In this document: positions 54,221-61,825 of the stretch, piece after piece
Layout: every line of letters starts with the position of its first letter
Numbering within the stretch: position 1 is the stretch's first letter
Assembly: GCA_963790715.1 (NCBI GenBank)
Contig: CAWBPN010000010.1
Coordinates: forward strand, 310,001-374,000
Source: DCFW01 sp963790715
GTDB taxonomy: Bacteria > Bacteroidota > Bacteroidia > Bacteroidales > Bacteroidaceae
Reading direction: 5' to 3'
Length of the DNA: 64,000 nt
The notes under the pieces: generated by a model
The model's input: the letters and a program-made list of their open reading frames with translations, nothing else
The model's database searches: none
Told to the model about the DNA's origin: nothing
Translations under genes and position numbers: made by a program

Positions 54221-55489
54221 TCATTCCGTGTAAAATTCTATCATTTCCGTCAAAGCACTTATGCATACTGGACAAAATGTCTTACATTCGTTAGTCTTCA
54301 TTCTACAATCTTCACTACCTCGCCAAATACCTGTTTTTCTATAGCCTGCACCTTCATACAATCCTGCCTTACCGGATTTTACCATGTCAGCCCATTTGCT
54401 GTTGAAGTTAACTTTAGTAGTAATATTTTTCTCCCACGGCTCCACATTTAGAGGATATGTGTTGTCATCGTCATTACCATAATCATATTCATCGGCCAAT
54501 CCTCCGAAACTATGTCCGAACTCGTGCACAACTACCGGACGGAATTTAGGATGGTGAGCAGTAGTAAGAGTATACATATTATATATTCCTCCTCCACCGT
54601 ACGTATCGGTATTAGCCAATATAATAATGTGTTCGTACGGTATACCTGCCAAAGCATCATGCACAGCAAAAGCCGAATTGGATGTCAGATAACGATCCTC
54701 ATGAAATGTGTCGAAATGCGAGTTAAATGCAGTAGAACGCCAATCGTTCTTACGTGGCAAACTCACGCCGGAATCTTTTGAAACACTCTTCACGGCCACA
54801 AAATTGAAACGATTCATATATGTTTTAAACGGTTCGTGCTCTTTGAACGATTCAACTGCAATTTTGCAATCTTCAATAAATTTCGGCATTTCAGCTTCGG
54901 TGTATCCTTCGGCAAGAAAAGCCACATCGATACAATTCTTAGGGTCGCCGCTTTTTAGAATATATTCATAAGGTGTTATGTGATTGAGACCTTTTTTCTT
55001 AATCAATATATCATTAGGATCAACCGTATGAGTCAACAGATCCTTGAAATGTCCGTCACGCATGCGAAACGACACAGTCACCGTAACGGGAACTTTTGGA
55101 AAAGGCATCAAATAAGTATTTTCAAACGCTCGTGGCACCAACTTGGCTTCTTCAGTATCAAGCCATTCGGCAAAAAGTGTGCTGAATGAGGTGCGATAAA
55201 TGGTATCACCGGTAACCTTATCACGCATAGTCACTTGTCCGTCACCGGCAAGTGGCACTTGCTTCAAATGTTTTCTGCGTCCTGCCCAAAATGGCAATTG
55301 CGAAACATCTGAAAGATACACGCTCTGATTTTTTACATCTCCGACAAACTGATAGTCCAGTCGCAATGTCTTATCGACGAAATAATCACTATAATTTTGT
55401 GCAACGGCACTGTTTGAACAAAAACATATAATACATGCCATTGCCAAAAACACTTTTTTTATAATCAATTTTATGCTTTTCCTCTTCAT
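54221..55489 (-). CDS. M64-family (IgA-type) metallopeptidase, secreted
   Basis: The 422-aa protein carries an N-terminal signal peptide (VFLAMACIICFCSNSAVAQ). A beta domain follows, then a zinc peptidase domain with HEFGHSFGGLADEYDYG (His ~322, His ~326, later Asp-Glu), the M64 signature. The C-terminus has four Cys (CRMKTNECKTFCPVC). M64 enzymes include IgA-cleaving proteases of gut anaerobes; the actual substrate is unknown. The frame extends to 55642 but a -7 box at 55498 places the start at ATG 55489. Confidence 0.9.
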   Translation of the reverse strand: MKRKSIKLIIKKVFLAMACIICFCSNSAVAQNYSDYFVDKTLRLDYQFVGDVKNQSVYLSDVSQLPFWAGRRKHLKQVPLAGDGQVTMRDKVTGDTIYRTSFSTLFAEWLDTEEAKLVPRAFENTYLMPFPKVPVTVTVSFRMRDGHFKDLLTHTVDPNDILIKKKGLNHITPYEYILKSGDPKNCIDVAFLAEGYTEAEMPKFIEDCKIAVESFKEHEPFKTYMNRFNFVAVKSVSKDSGVSLPRKNDWRSTAFNSHFDTFHEDRYLTSNSAFAVHDALAGIPYEHIIILANTDTYGGGGIYNMYTLTTAHHPKFRPVVVHEFGHSFGGLADEYDYGNDDDNTYPLNVEPWEKNITTKVNFNSKWADMVKSGKAGLYEGAGYRKTGIWRGSEDCRMKTNECKTFCPVCISALTEMIEFYTE

Positions 55490-55497
55490 ATGCGGTA

Positions 55498-55505
55498 CAA
55501 AGGTA
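55498..55505 (-). promoter_or_regulatory. -7 box of M64 peptidase
   Basis: TACCTTTG on the minus strand, 9 bases before ATG 55489. The leader would be very short. It excludes the longer reading frame. Confidence 0.5.
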
Positions 55506-55589
55506 TAATATTTTTTGCAGCAAACTATCAATTTATTATTTTTTTGTAGAAAAAAACTATATATTAAATAGAAATACAAGAAAAATGTG

Positions 55590-55597
55590 TATATTTG
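55590..55597 (+). promoter_or_regulatory. -7 box of Lrp-type regulator
   Basis: TATATTTG, 27 bases before the ATG. Confidence 0.5.
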
Positions 55598-55624
55598 CAT
55601 AAATTTTGATTTTATAAAAATAAA

Positions 55625-56155
55625 ATGGCACATCATCATCAATTAGACAAACTTGACGGGAAGATTTTGCAACTGTTGGCAAAAAACGCCAAAATACCGT
55701 TCTTGGAAGTTGCGCGTATTTGTAATGTTTCAGGCGCAGCAGTACACCAGCGTATTGCAAAGTTAACCGAGCTAGGAGTGATAAAAGGATCACAATATAT
55801 TATCGACCCTGAAAAGGTCGGCTACGAAACGTGCGCATATATCGGCGTTTATCTTAAAAATCCGGAATCTTTTGACAATGTGGCGCAAGCACTTGACAAA
55901 ATACCGGAAGTGGTTGAATGCAACTACACCACAGGGCAGTACGACATGTTCATAAAAATGTATGCAAAGAACAACCACGATTTGCTGAACATAATTCATG
56001 ACAAACTTCAGAAAATAGGCTTGGCACGTACTGAAACAATTATTTCTTTCAATCAGGCAGTACACCGCCAAATACAGATTCCCGATATTGACCAGGAAGT
56101 GGAAGAAGATGTTGAAAGCTTCGAAGAAAGTAAGAAGAAAAAAGTAAAGAAGTGA
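55625..56155 (+). CDS. Lrp/AsnC-family transcriptional regulator
   Basis: The 176-aa protein has the AsnC helix-turn-helix (LDGKILQLLAKNAKIPFLEVA, split at ~13-33; VSGAAVHQRIAKLTELGVIKG). The RAM effector domain includes VVECNYTTGQYDMFIKMYAK. The family is ~155 aa; here an acidic then Lys-rich tail (EEDVESFEESKKKK) extends it. The ligand is probably an amino acid. It converges with folA, 1 bp apart. Confidence 0.93.
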   Translation: MAHHHQLDKLDGKILQLLAKNAKIPFLEVARICNVSGAAVHQRIAKLTELGVIKGSQYIIDPEKVGYETCAYIGVYLKNPESFDNVAQALDKIPEVVECNYTTGQYDMFIKMYAKNNHDLLNIIHDKLQKIGLARTETIISFNQAVHRQIQIPDIDQEVEEDVESFEESKKKKVKK

Positions 56156-56156
56156 A

Positions 56157-56642
56157 CTACCTCTTTCTTTTCAAATCGATAAACGTATATGAATAGTGAT
56201 GCTTTTCATCGGGAAGATGAGCTTCGCTATTTTTTATTTCCCATTGCGACTTGTCAATAACAGGAAAGAAGGCATCGGCGTCATCAACAACAGCATCAAC
56301 ACGTGTAAGATAGATGGTATCTACCTTATCTATCGTATCTGAATAGACTTTAGCCCCTCCTATCACAAACACTTTGTCGTCATTTTTACAAGCATCAAGA
56401 GCTTTATCCAGAGAATCATAACACTCCAAGCCATCAACAGGATTGTGTGTAAGCACCACGTTGCGTCTGTTAGGCAGTGCTCCTTTGGGCAACGACTCAA
56501 ACGTACGTCGTCCCATAAGCACGGTATGGCCGGTGGTAAGTGTTTTAAAGCGTTTCATATCTTGCGGCAAGTGAAACAATAATCGGTTGTTACGACCGAT
56601 TGCATGATTTTGTGCTTCGGCAACTATTATAGCTAATTCCAT
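56157..56642 (-). CDS. folA: Dihydrofolate reductase
   Basis: The 161-aa NADPH enzyme regenerates tetrahydrofolate. Motifs: VAEAQNHAIGRNNRLLFHLP, FKTLTTGHTVLMGRRTFESL (~32-51) and VFVIGGAKVYSDTI. It follows thyA by 14 bp, the usual pairing because ThyA consumes the folate cofactor. Confidence 0.95.
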   Translation of the reverse strand: MELAIIVAEAQNHAIGRNNRLLFHLPQDMKRFKTLTTGHTVLMGRRTFESLPKGALPNRRNVVLTHNPVDGLECYDSLDKALDACKNDDKVFVIGGAKVYSDTIDKVDTIYLTRVDAVVDDADAFFPVIDKSQWEIKNSEAHLPDEKHHYSYTFIDLKRKR

Positions 56643-56656
56643 AAAAACGTCTTTTT

Positions 56657-57451
56657 TTATACGGCCACATCACCTGAAATATGCGGCCAAGGGTTATAAT
56701 TCTCCAATTCGAAATCCTCATATTTGAAATCGAAGATGCTCTTCACATCGGGGTTTATCTTCATCGTAGGCAACGGACGCGGTGTACGTGACAATTGCAA
56801 CTTCACCTGATCGATATGGTTCTTATATATATGGGCATCACCGATGGTATGTATAAAATCGCCGGCTTTCAGTCCAGTCACCTGCGCCACCATCATAAGC
56901 AGCAAGGCGTACGATGCAATGTTGAACGGAACACCGAGGAAAGAGTCAGCACTGCGTTGATACATCTGCAAACTCAACCGTCCGTCGTTAACGTAGAATT
57001 GGAAGAACATGTGGCATGGAGGCAAATTCATATTATCCAAATCGGCTACATTCCACGCATTCACAATAAGACGCCGCGAATACGGATCGGTCTTTATCCT
57101 TTCTATGACATCTTTTATTTGATCGACATGTCCGCCGTTATAATCAGGCCACGAACGCCATTGATAGCCGTAAATATGTCCCAACGAACCGTCCGGGTCA
57201 GCCCATTCATTCCAAATTCTCACGCCATGTTCCTGCAAGTAATGCACATTGGTGTCACCGTTAAGGAACCACAACAATTCATATATGATAGATTTTAAAT
57301 GCAGTTTCTTGGTTGTAAGCAAAGGGAAACCGTCTTCCATGTTAAAACGCATTTGATACCCGAACAGGCTTATCGTTCCGGTACCTGTACGGTCGGGCTT
57401 TTCAGAGCCATTTTCCAAAATATCGCTAAGTAAATTAAGATATTGTTTCAT
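56657..57451 (-). CDS. thyA: Thymidylate synthase
   Basis: The 264-aa enzyme methylates dUMP. Segments: DRTGTGTISLFGYQMRF, ELLWFLNGDTNV, IYGYQWRSW, the catalytic Cys in LPPCHMFFQFYV, and QRSADSFLGVPFNIASYALL. Length equals E. coli ThyA. The longer frame to 57478 is rejected because a TACATTTG -7 box lies at 57476. Confidence 0.97.
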   Translation of the reverse strand: MKQYLNLLSDILENGSEKPDRTGTGTISLFGYQMRFNMEDGFPLLTTKKLHLKSIIYELLWFLNGDTNVHYLQEHGVRIWNEWADPDGSLGHIYGYQWRSWPDYNGGHVDQIKDVIERIKTDPYSRRLIVNAWNVADLDNMNLPPCHMFFQFYVNDGRLSLQMYQRSADSFLGVPFNIASYALLLMMVAQVTGLKAGDFIHTIGDAHIYKNHIDQVKLQLSRTPRPLPTMKINPDVKSIFDFKYEDFELENYNPWPHISGDVAV

Positions 57452-57475
57452 AAATATATATTCATTCTTTGAATG

Positions 57476-57483
57476 CAAATGTA
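57476..57483 (-). promoter_or_regulatory. -7 box of thyA-folA
   Basis: TACATTTG on the minus strand, 25 bases before ATG 57451; it fixes the thyA start. Confidence 0.5.
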
Positions 57484-57572
57484 CGAAAAATAACCTTGTT
57501 TCAAAAAAAAAGTTTCATCATCATGCAGTATTTGTGACTTTATTGCATTTATAGAGAAAGACAATAAGTACG

Positions 57573-58046
57573 ATGAAAGTAAACTACAAAAAATTTCTAC
57601 AATTTATCACATCCTGTATGCTCGGGCTATTGGGCTTTACGTCATGTGGCGACAGTTATGGCCCTGACGAATATGGAACGCCACATATAAACTATAATGT
57701 CATTGGCAATGTAACCGACGAATCGGGCAATCCGATAGTTGGCATTCGCGTCATTAAAAATGATAATGAAGATAGGCCGGATACGATTTATACTGATGCA
57801 AAAGGTCAATTCAAAACTCATTCAGGAATGATGATCGGATCTTCACTGAAAGACAGTCAGGACACGATAAGTGTCAAACTGAAATATAACGACGTTGACG
57901 GCACTGCCAACGGTTCATTTAAAGAAGACTCCACATTATACAAAGAAATGTCATCAAAACAAACAGCAAAAGGTAGCGGCGCATGGGATAACGGTACCTA
58001 TCAGTTGAGCATTACCAAAAAACTTAAGAAAGTTGATGGTAAATAA
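57573..58046 (+). CDS. Radical-SAM-associated putative lipoprotein
   Basis: The 157-aa precursor has a lipoprotein signal ending in GLLGFTSC. The mature part has a carboxypeptidase-regulatory-like fold (VIGNVTDESGNPIVGIRV, then TDAKGQFKTHSG). It matches the lipoprotein member of the two-gene rSAM/lipoprotein system known in Bacteroidales (the TIGR04134 type). The rSAM gene overlaps its last 14 bp. It may be the substrate or partner of that enzyme; no modification has been shown. Confidence 0.85.
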   Translation: MKVNYKKFLQFITSCMLGLLGFTSCGDSYGPDEYGTPHINYNVIGNVTDESGNPIVGIRVIKNDNEDRPDTIYTDAKGQFKTHSGMMIGSSLKDSQDTISVKLKYNDVDGTANGSFKEDSTLYKEMSSKQTAKGSGAWDNGTYQLSITKKLKKVDGK

Positions 58047-59121
58047 AATTATCCCATTAAGCTTGCGTAGAAAACTGGCACTGGAAATCGTCCGCACAAC
58101 ACAAAATAAGATGATCGAAGAACATTCCCTGAAAGAGATTTTCTGGGAATGTACTCTTCGCTGCAACCTTCACTGCCGCCATTGCGGCAGTGACTGCAAG
58201 GCTGTGGCAAACCGTCCCGATATGCCGAAAGAAGATTTCCTACGCGTACTTGATGAAATTAAATCACACACCGACCCGCATAAGGTTTTCGTAGTAATCA
58301 CCGGAGGTGAACCTCTTATGCGTGACGATCTAGAAGAATGTGGTCGTGCAATATATGAAAAAGGTTTCCCTTGGGGAATGGTGACAAACGGACTTTATCT
58401 CACACCCGAACGATTTCAGCGTTTGCTAAATGCCGGAATGCATACAATGACAGTCAGTCTTGACGGCACAGCCGAAGACCACACATGGATGCGCCGTAAT
58501 CCTATAAGTTACGAACGCACCATTTCAGCAATACAAATGGTGGCCGGCACACCGCGATTGGTTTACGACGTGGTGACATGTGTCAACCGCCATAATTATC
58601 CTCATCTTTCAGAAATTAAAGAAAAGCTAATCGGTCTCGGAGTAAAGAGTTGGCGTCTATTCACCGTCTTTCCCGTAGGACGCGCTGCCGACGACCCTGA
58701 ATTGCAGTTAAGCAACGAAGAGTTTCGCGGCACTTTTGAATTTATCAAAGAGACACGCAAAGAAGGTCGAATAAAAGCGAGTTACGGTTGCGAGGGTTTC
58801 TTAGGTAATTACGAAGGCGATGTACGCGACAATTTCTTTTTTTGCCATGCAGGCATTAACGTAGGTTCGGTATTGGCCGACGGTTCAATATCATCCTGCC
58901 CAAGCATCAGAGCCGACTATCACCAAGGCAACATATACAAAGACAGCTTTTGGAAAGTGTGGAACGAGAAGTTCACACCGTATCGCGACCATGAATGGAT
59001 GCGTAACGGTGAATGTGCGGAATGCAAATATTTTCGTTTCTGCCGTGGCAACGGCATGCACCTGCGCGATGAACAAGGCAAACTACTATTCTGCCACCTC
59101 AAAAGATTAATTAATGCGTAA
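58033..59121 (+). CDS. Radical SAM/SPASM protein of the rSAM/lipoprotein system
   Basis: The 362-aa enzyme has the 4Fe-4S motif CNLHCRHC (Cys 44, 48, 51) and GGEPLMRDDLEECG. A C-terminal SPASM-like Cys set follows (FFCHAGIN, ISSCPSIRA, GECAECKYFRFCRG, LLFCHL). It resembles the TIGR04133 type found beside a lipoprotein. SPASM enzymes usually modify peptides or proteins, which makes the preceding lipoprotein a candidate substrate (inference). An alternative start is the second Met. Confidence 0.9.
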   Translation: MMVNKIIPLSLRRKLALEIVRTTQNKMIEEHSLKEIFWECTLRCNLHCRHCGSDCKAVANRPDMPKEDFLRVLDEIKSHTDPHKVFVVITGGEPLMRDDLEECGRAIYEKGFPWGMVTNGLYLTPERFQRLLNAGMHTMTVSLDGTAEDHTWMRRNPISYERTISAIQMVAGTPRLVYDVVTCVNRHNYPHLSEIKEKLIGLGVKSWRLFTVFPVGRAADDPELQLSNEEFRGTFEFIKETRKEGRIKASYGCEGFLGNYEGDVRDNFFFCHAGINVGSVLADGSISSCPSIRADYHQGNIYKDSFWKVWNEKFTPYRDHEWMRNGECAECKYFRFCRGNGMHLRDEQGKLLFCHLKRLINA

Positions 59122-59432
59122 TGTCTTCTTACAAAAGATATCTTTTTAGTTTCCGGCATTATCTATCATTTTCCAGTTTAAGGTTGTCAAATTAGCTTGT
59201 TTACATGAAGCTGTAATTCTAAGTACAGCATAATCATATAAAATCAATTATAATATTCTTCTATTCATCATTCATAACGCCATTATTCATAAGCGATTTC
59301 AGCTGTATGAATGAACACCTGTATCCTTCAGGATACTGAACCTTGCATAGGTCACAATGAAAAACGGCAAACAATCTTATAATGACAATATTGATGCTAC
59401 AAATTAAAAACATTATAAGAAAATCCGATGCT

Positions 59433-59582
59433 GCATGAAAAAAAATCTGACGTAGCATGTTTTTTCAACTCATGCTCCATGAAAAAAAAAGTCATGCTCC
59501 GTGAAAAAAAAAGTTAGGGAGCATCAGATTTTTTTTCTTCTAGCATAACTTTTTTTTTCATGGAGCATCAGATTTTTTTTCT
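59433..59582. repeat. Repeat locus B1: CATG plus poly-A/poly-T modules
   Basis: Modules such as GCTCCATGAAAAAAAAAGT and GCTCCGTGAAAAAAAAAGTTA run in both orientations. A perfect 21-bp inverted repeat joins 59472-59492 and 59548-59568. The organisation and sequence match locus A1 at 8351-8500. The flanking 59122-59432 contains no gene but has a TTCAGCTGTATGAATGAACA segment (59298-59317). This resembles, inverted, the CCTGAAG/TTCATGG segment at 8801-8826. Confidence 0.75.
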
Positions 59583-59640
59583 GATTCTCAGCAATAAAAG
59601 CACTAGAAAAACGTCCGACACATACACAGTTTGGACATAA

Positions 59641-59700
59641 AATACTCTGGAAAAATATGTTAATCGTACTGGGAAACGATAGCTCCGCCAGAGTGTTCCA
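59641..59700. repeat. Repeat locus B2: ACTCTGG / CCAGAGTG pair
   Basis: AATACTCTGG (59641-59650) and GCCAGAGTGTTCC (59687-59699) are the same boxes as in locus A2, with fewer copies. From 59701 to 60090 no gene or clear signal is seen. Confidence 0.6.
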
Positions 59701-60089
59701 AACGTCGACGCCGATACATTTTAATAATATGCAAGGTAAGGTGCCGGAATAGTTATAAATGTATAATATTGCAATATCCATAATTACCACCATTCCGTTA
59801 ATTGCAAAAAACAAATATAATTTTTCCCGATTTAGGGGTAAAATGAATTTCATCAGTTATGAAATTCATTTTTTAGTTAAATTGCAGTGTTGCTGTTATG
59901 TTAAATAATATCTGACTATCCATAGAATATCTGCAATCTGAACGTATTATACACATGACTTTGCCAACTGAAGCATTACGTCTTCAGTTAATCAGCTGAA
60001 AACGCTTGTGGATAGAGATTATCTGAAACATGAATAGCATGTTCAAAATATGATAATCAGAACTTATTTTGAAAATAATCCACGAAATA

Positions 60090-60121
60090 CTTGACATTGG
60101 AACTTTAAAGTAGTACCTTTG
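60090..60121 (+). promoter_or_regulatory. Promoter of VapE-like gene
   Basis: CTTG (60090-60093), 20-bp spacer, TACCTTTG (60114-60121), 55 bases before the ATG. Confidence 0.6.
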
Positions 60122-60175
60122 CTGATAGTAATTAAAACAAGTAATATCAATTATCAACAGTAAAATATAATAGAA

Positions 60176-61675
60176 ATGTTTTTAAGACACAAGTATTCAA
60201 AAAGAGAGGAAGACCTCATCATAAGAGAGGCTACCGTGACACTCCGGGAAATTGGAGTGACTATCATGGCAGGTTTCGTTGATGCACAAATGAAACGGGT
60301 CAATAGAAGCGAACAGCGTAACGACCGTATGTCAAGCAGTGTCCGTGCTATTAACCTGAGTGACAACCTACAGGTAAAGCCGCAAGTGGCTATTGTAAAG
60401 GTAGATGCATCTGAAAAACAACAGCAAGAGCCGCTGAAACCTGAGACATCATGCAAACATATTGCAGCAACGGAACGTGAAGTAGAGCATGACCCGCACC
60501 ACATAGTGCTGTCATCACCAATACCGACAGCTGAAGACAGAAAGAAAACAGGCTCTGAAATAACAAAGTTGGAATGGTACATGCAAAGCAACTATATATT
60601 AAGATATAACGAAGTGACCGGACAAACGGAATACAAGCATCGCGGAAGCAAAGAACCTTTCAGAAAGGTAACCGACAGGGTGATTTATGCAATGTGTACT
60701 GAAGCACGCAAATCGGGAGTAAACGTTTGGGACAACGATATAAAGAGACATACATACTCCTCACACATAGATATGTTCCACCCGATGAAAGGTTATCTTG
60801 AATCACTACCGAAGTGGGACGGGAAAGACCGTGTGACCCCTCTTGCCGAAAGAGTATCGAAGAGCGAGTATTGGGTAAAACACTTTCACACATGGATGCG
60901 TGGCTTGACGGCACAATGGTTGGGAAGAGACAAACTTCACGGCAATAGTGTTGCACCTATACTTATAAGCAAAAGACAGGGAAGACAAAAGTCAACATTC
61001 TGTAAACTGTTGTTGCCTGATGAATTGCAACCTTATTACTTGGACAGGCTAAACATCAACTCAACGTCAAGAGCCGAAGAAAAACTAACTGAGTTTGCTC
61101 TGATAAACCTTGACGAGATAGATAAATACTCAGCAAAAGGTATGGCATCGCTGAAGAACTTGATGCAGATAGCTAGTGTAAACACGAAGAAAGCCTATCA
61201 GCAAGGGTTAAGCGAACTGCCGAGAACAGCCTCATTCATAGCCACTTCAAACAGAAGAGACTTATTGACAGACCCGACGGGAAGCAGACGTTTCATTTGT
61301 ATGGAAGTGGATAAGAAGATAGACTGTTCGCCTATAGACCATGCACAAATATACGCTCAACTGAAAGAAGAGATAGAAGAAGGCAAGCGTTATTGGTTTG
61401 AAGAAGACGAAGAAACAGAGATAATGGCGCATAATGCTGCATATCAACGCAATACTATAGAGGCTGATGTTTTCGACACATTGTTCCGCAAACCAATCGG
61501 TAACGAAAAGACAATAAAGCTCTCAACACGAGAGATCTACGATGAAATGAAAAAGACCGATAAAGAAGCGATGAAAGGCGTAAAGGAAAGTAAGATTTGG
61601 AGTTTGCTCAAAGATTTGGATTATCATAAAGAGCATTACGAAGACGGAAATAAATACATTATAGTGAAGAGGTAG
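60176..61675 (+). CDS. VapE/VirE-like primase-helicase ATPase (DUF3874 type)
   Basis: The 499-aa protein belongs to the virulence-associated E group common on Bacteroidales mobile elements. The ATPase region has APILISKRQGRQKSTFCKLL (modified Walker A: Lys-Ser-Thr kept but the usual second Gly replaced by Gln). It also has LINLDEIDKYSAKG (Walker B) and IATSNRRDLLTDPTGSRRF (sensor/arginine finger). The C-terminal winged-helix part follows (~440-499). The N-terminal ~110 residues are low-complexity, and the usual primase-like VirE N-domain is absent. It has its own promoter; function in the host is unknown. Confidence 0.85.
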   Translation: MFLRHKYSKREEDLIIREATVTLREIGVTIMAGFVDAQMKRVNRSEQRNDRMSSSVRAINLSDNLQVKPQVAIVKVDASEKQQQEPLKPETSCKHIAATEREVEHDPHHIVLSSPIPTAEDRKKTGSEITKLEWYMQSNYILRYNEVTGQTEYKHRGSKEPFRKVTDRVIYAMCTEARKSGVNVWDNDIKRHTYSSHIDMFHPMKGYLESLPKWDGKDRVTPLAERVSKSEYWVKHFHTWMRGLTAQWLGRDKLHGNSVAPILISKRQGRQKSTFCKLLLPDELQPYYLDRLNINSTSRAEEKLTEFALINLDEIDKYSAKGMASLKNLMQIASVNTKKAYQQGLSELPRTASFIATSNRRDLLTDPTGSRRFICMEVDKKIDCSPIDHAQIYAQLKEEIEEGKRYWFEEDEETEIMAHNAAYQRNTIEADVFDTLFRKPIGNEKTIKLSTREIYDEMKKTDKEAMKGVKESKIWSLLKDLDYHKEHYEDGNKYIIVKR

Positions 61676-61728
61676 CATAAAAATAGCTCATATTTTGAAG
61701 TCGATGGTTATTATTTGTAAAGTTTCAT

Positions 61729-61736
61729 TACCTTTG
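61729..61736 (+). promoter_or_regulatory. -7 box of SNF2 helicase gene
   Basis: TACCTTTG, 90 bases before the helicase ATG; no good -33 box. Confidence 0.4.
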
Positions 61737-61825
61737 TAAAGGACCAATAATCGTTATTTGTATATTGAGATAAGTTTTTGTTTGAATTAATCTCATATAT
61801 GAATTATGTTTGGGTATTATAAACA

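Noticed and set aside
54221..55642. 473-aa version of the M64 peptidase
   Set aside because: The extra N-terminus crosses the -7 box at 55498 and would precede a good signal peptide.
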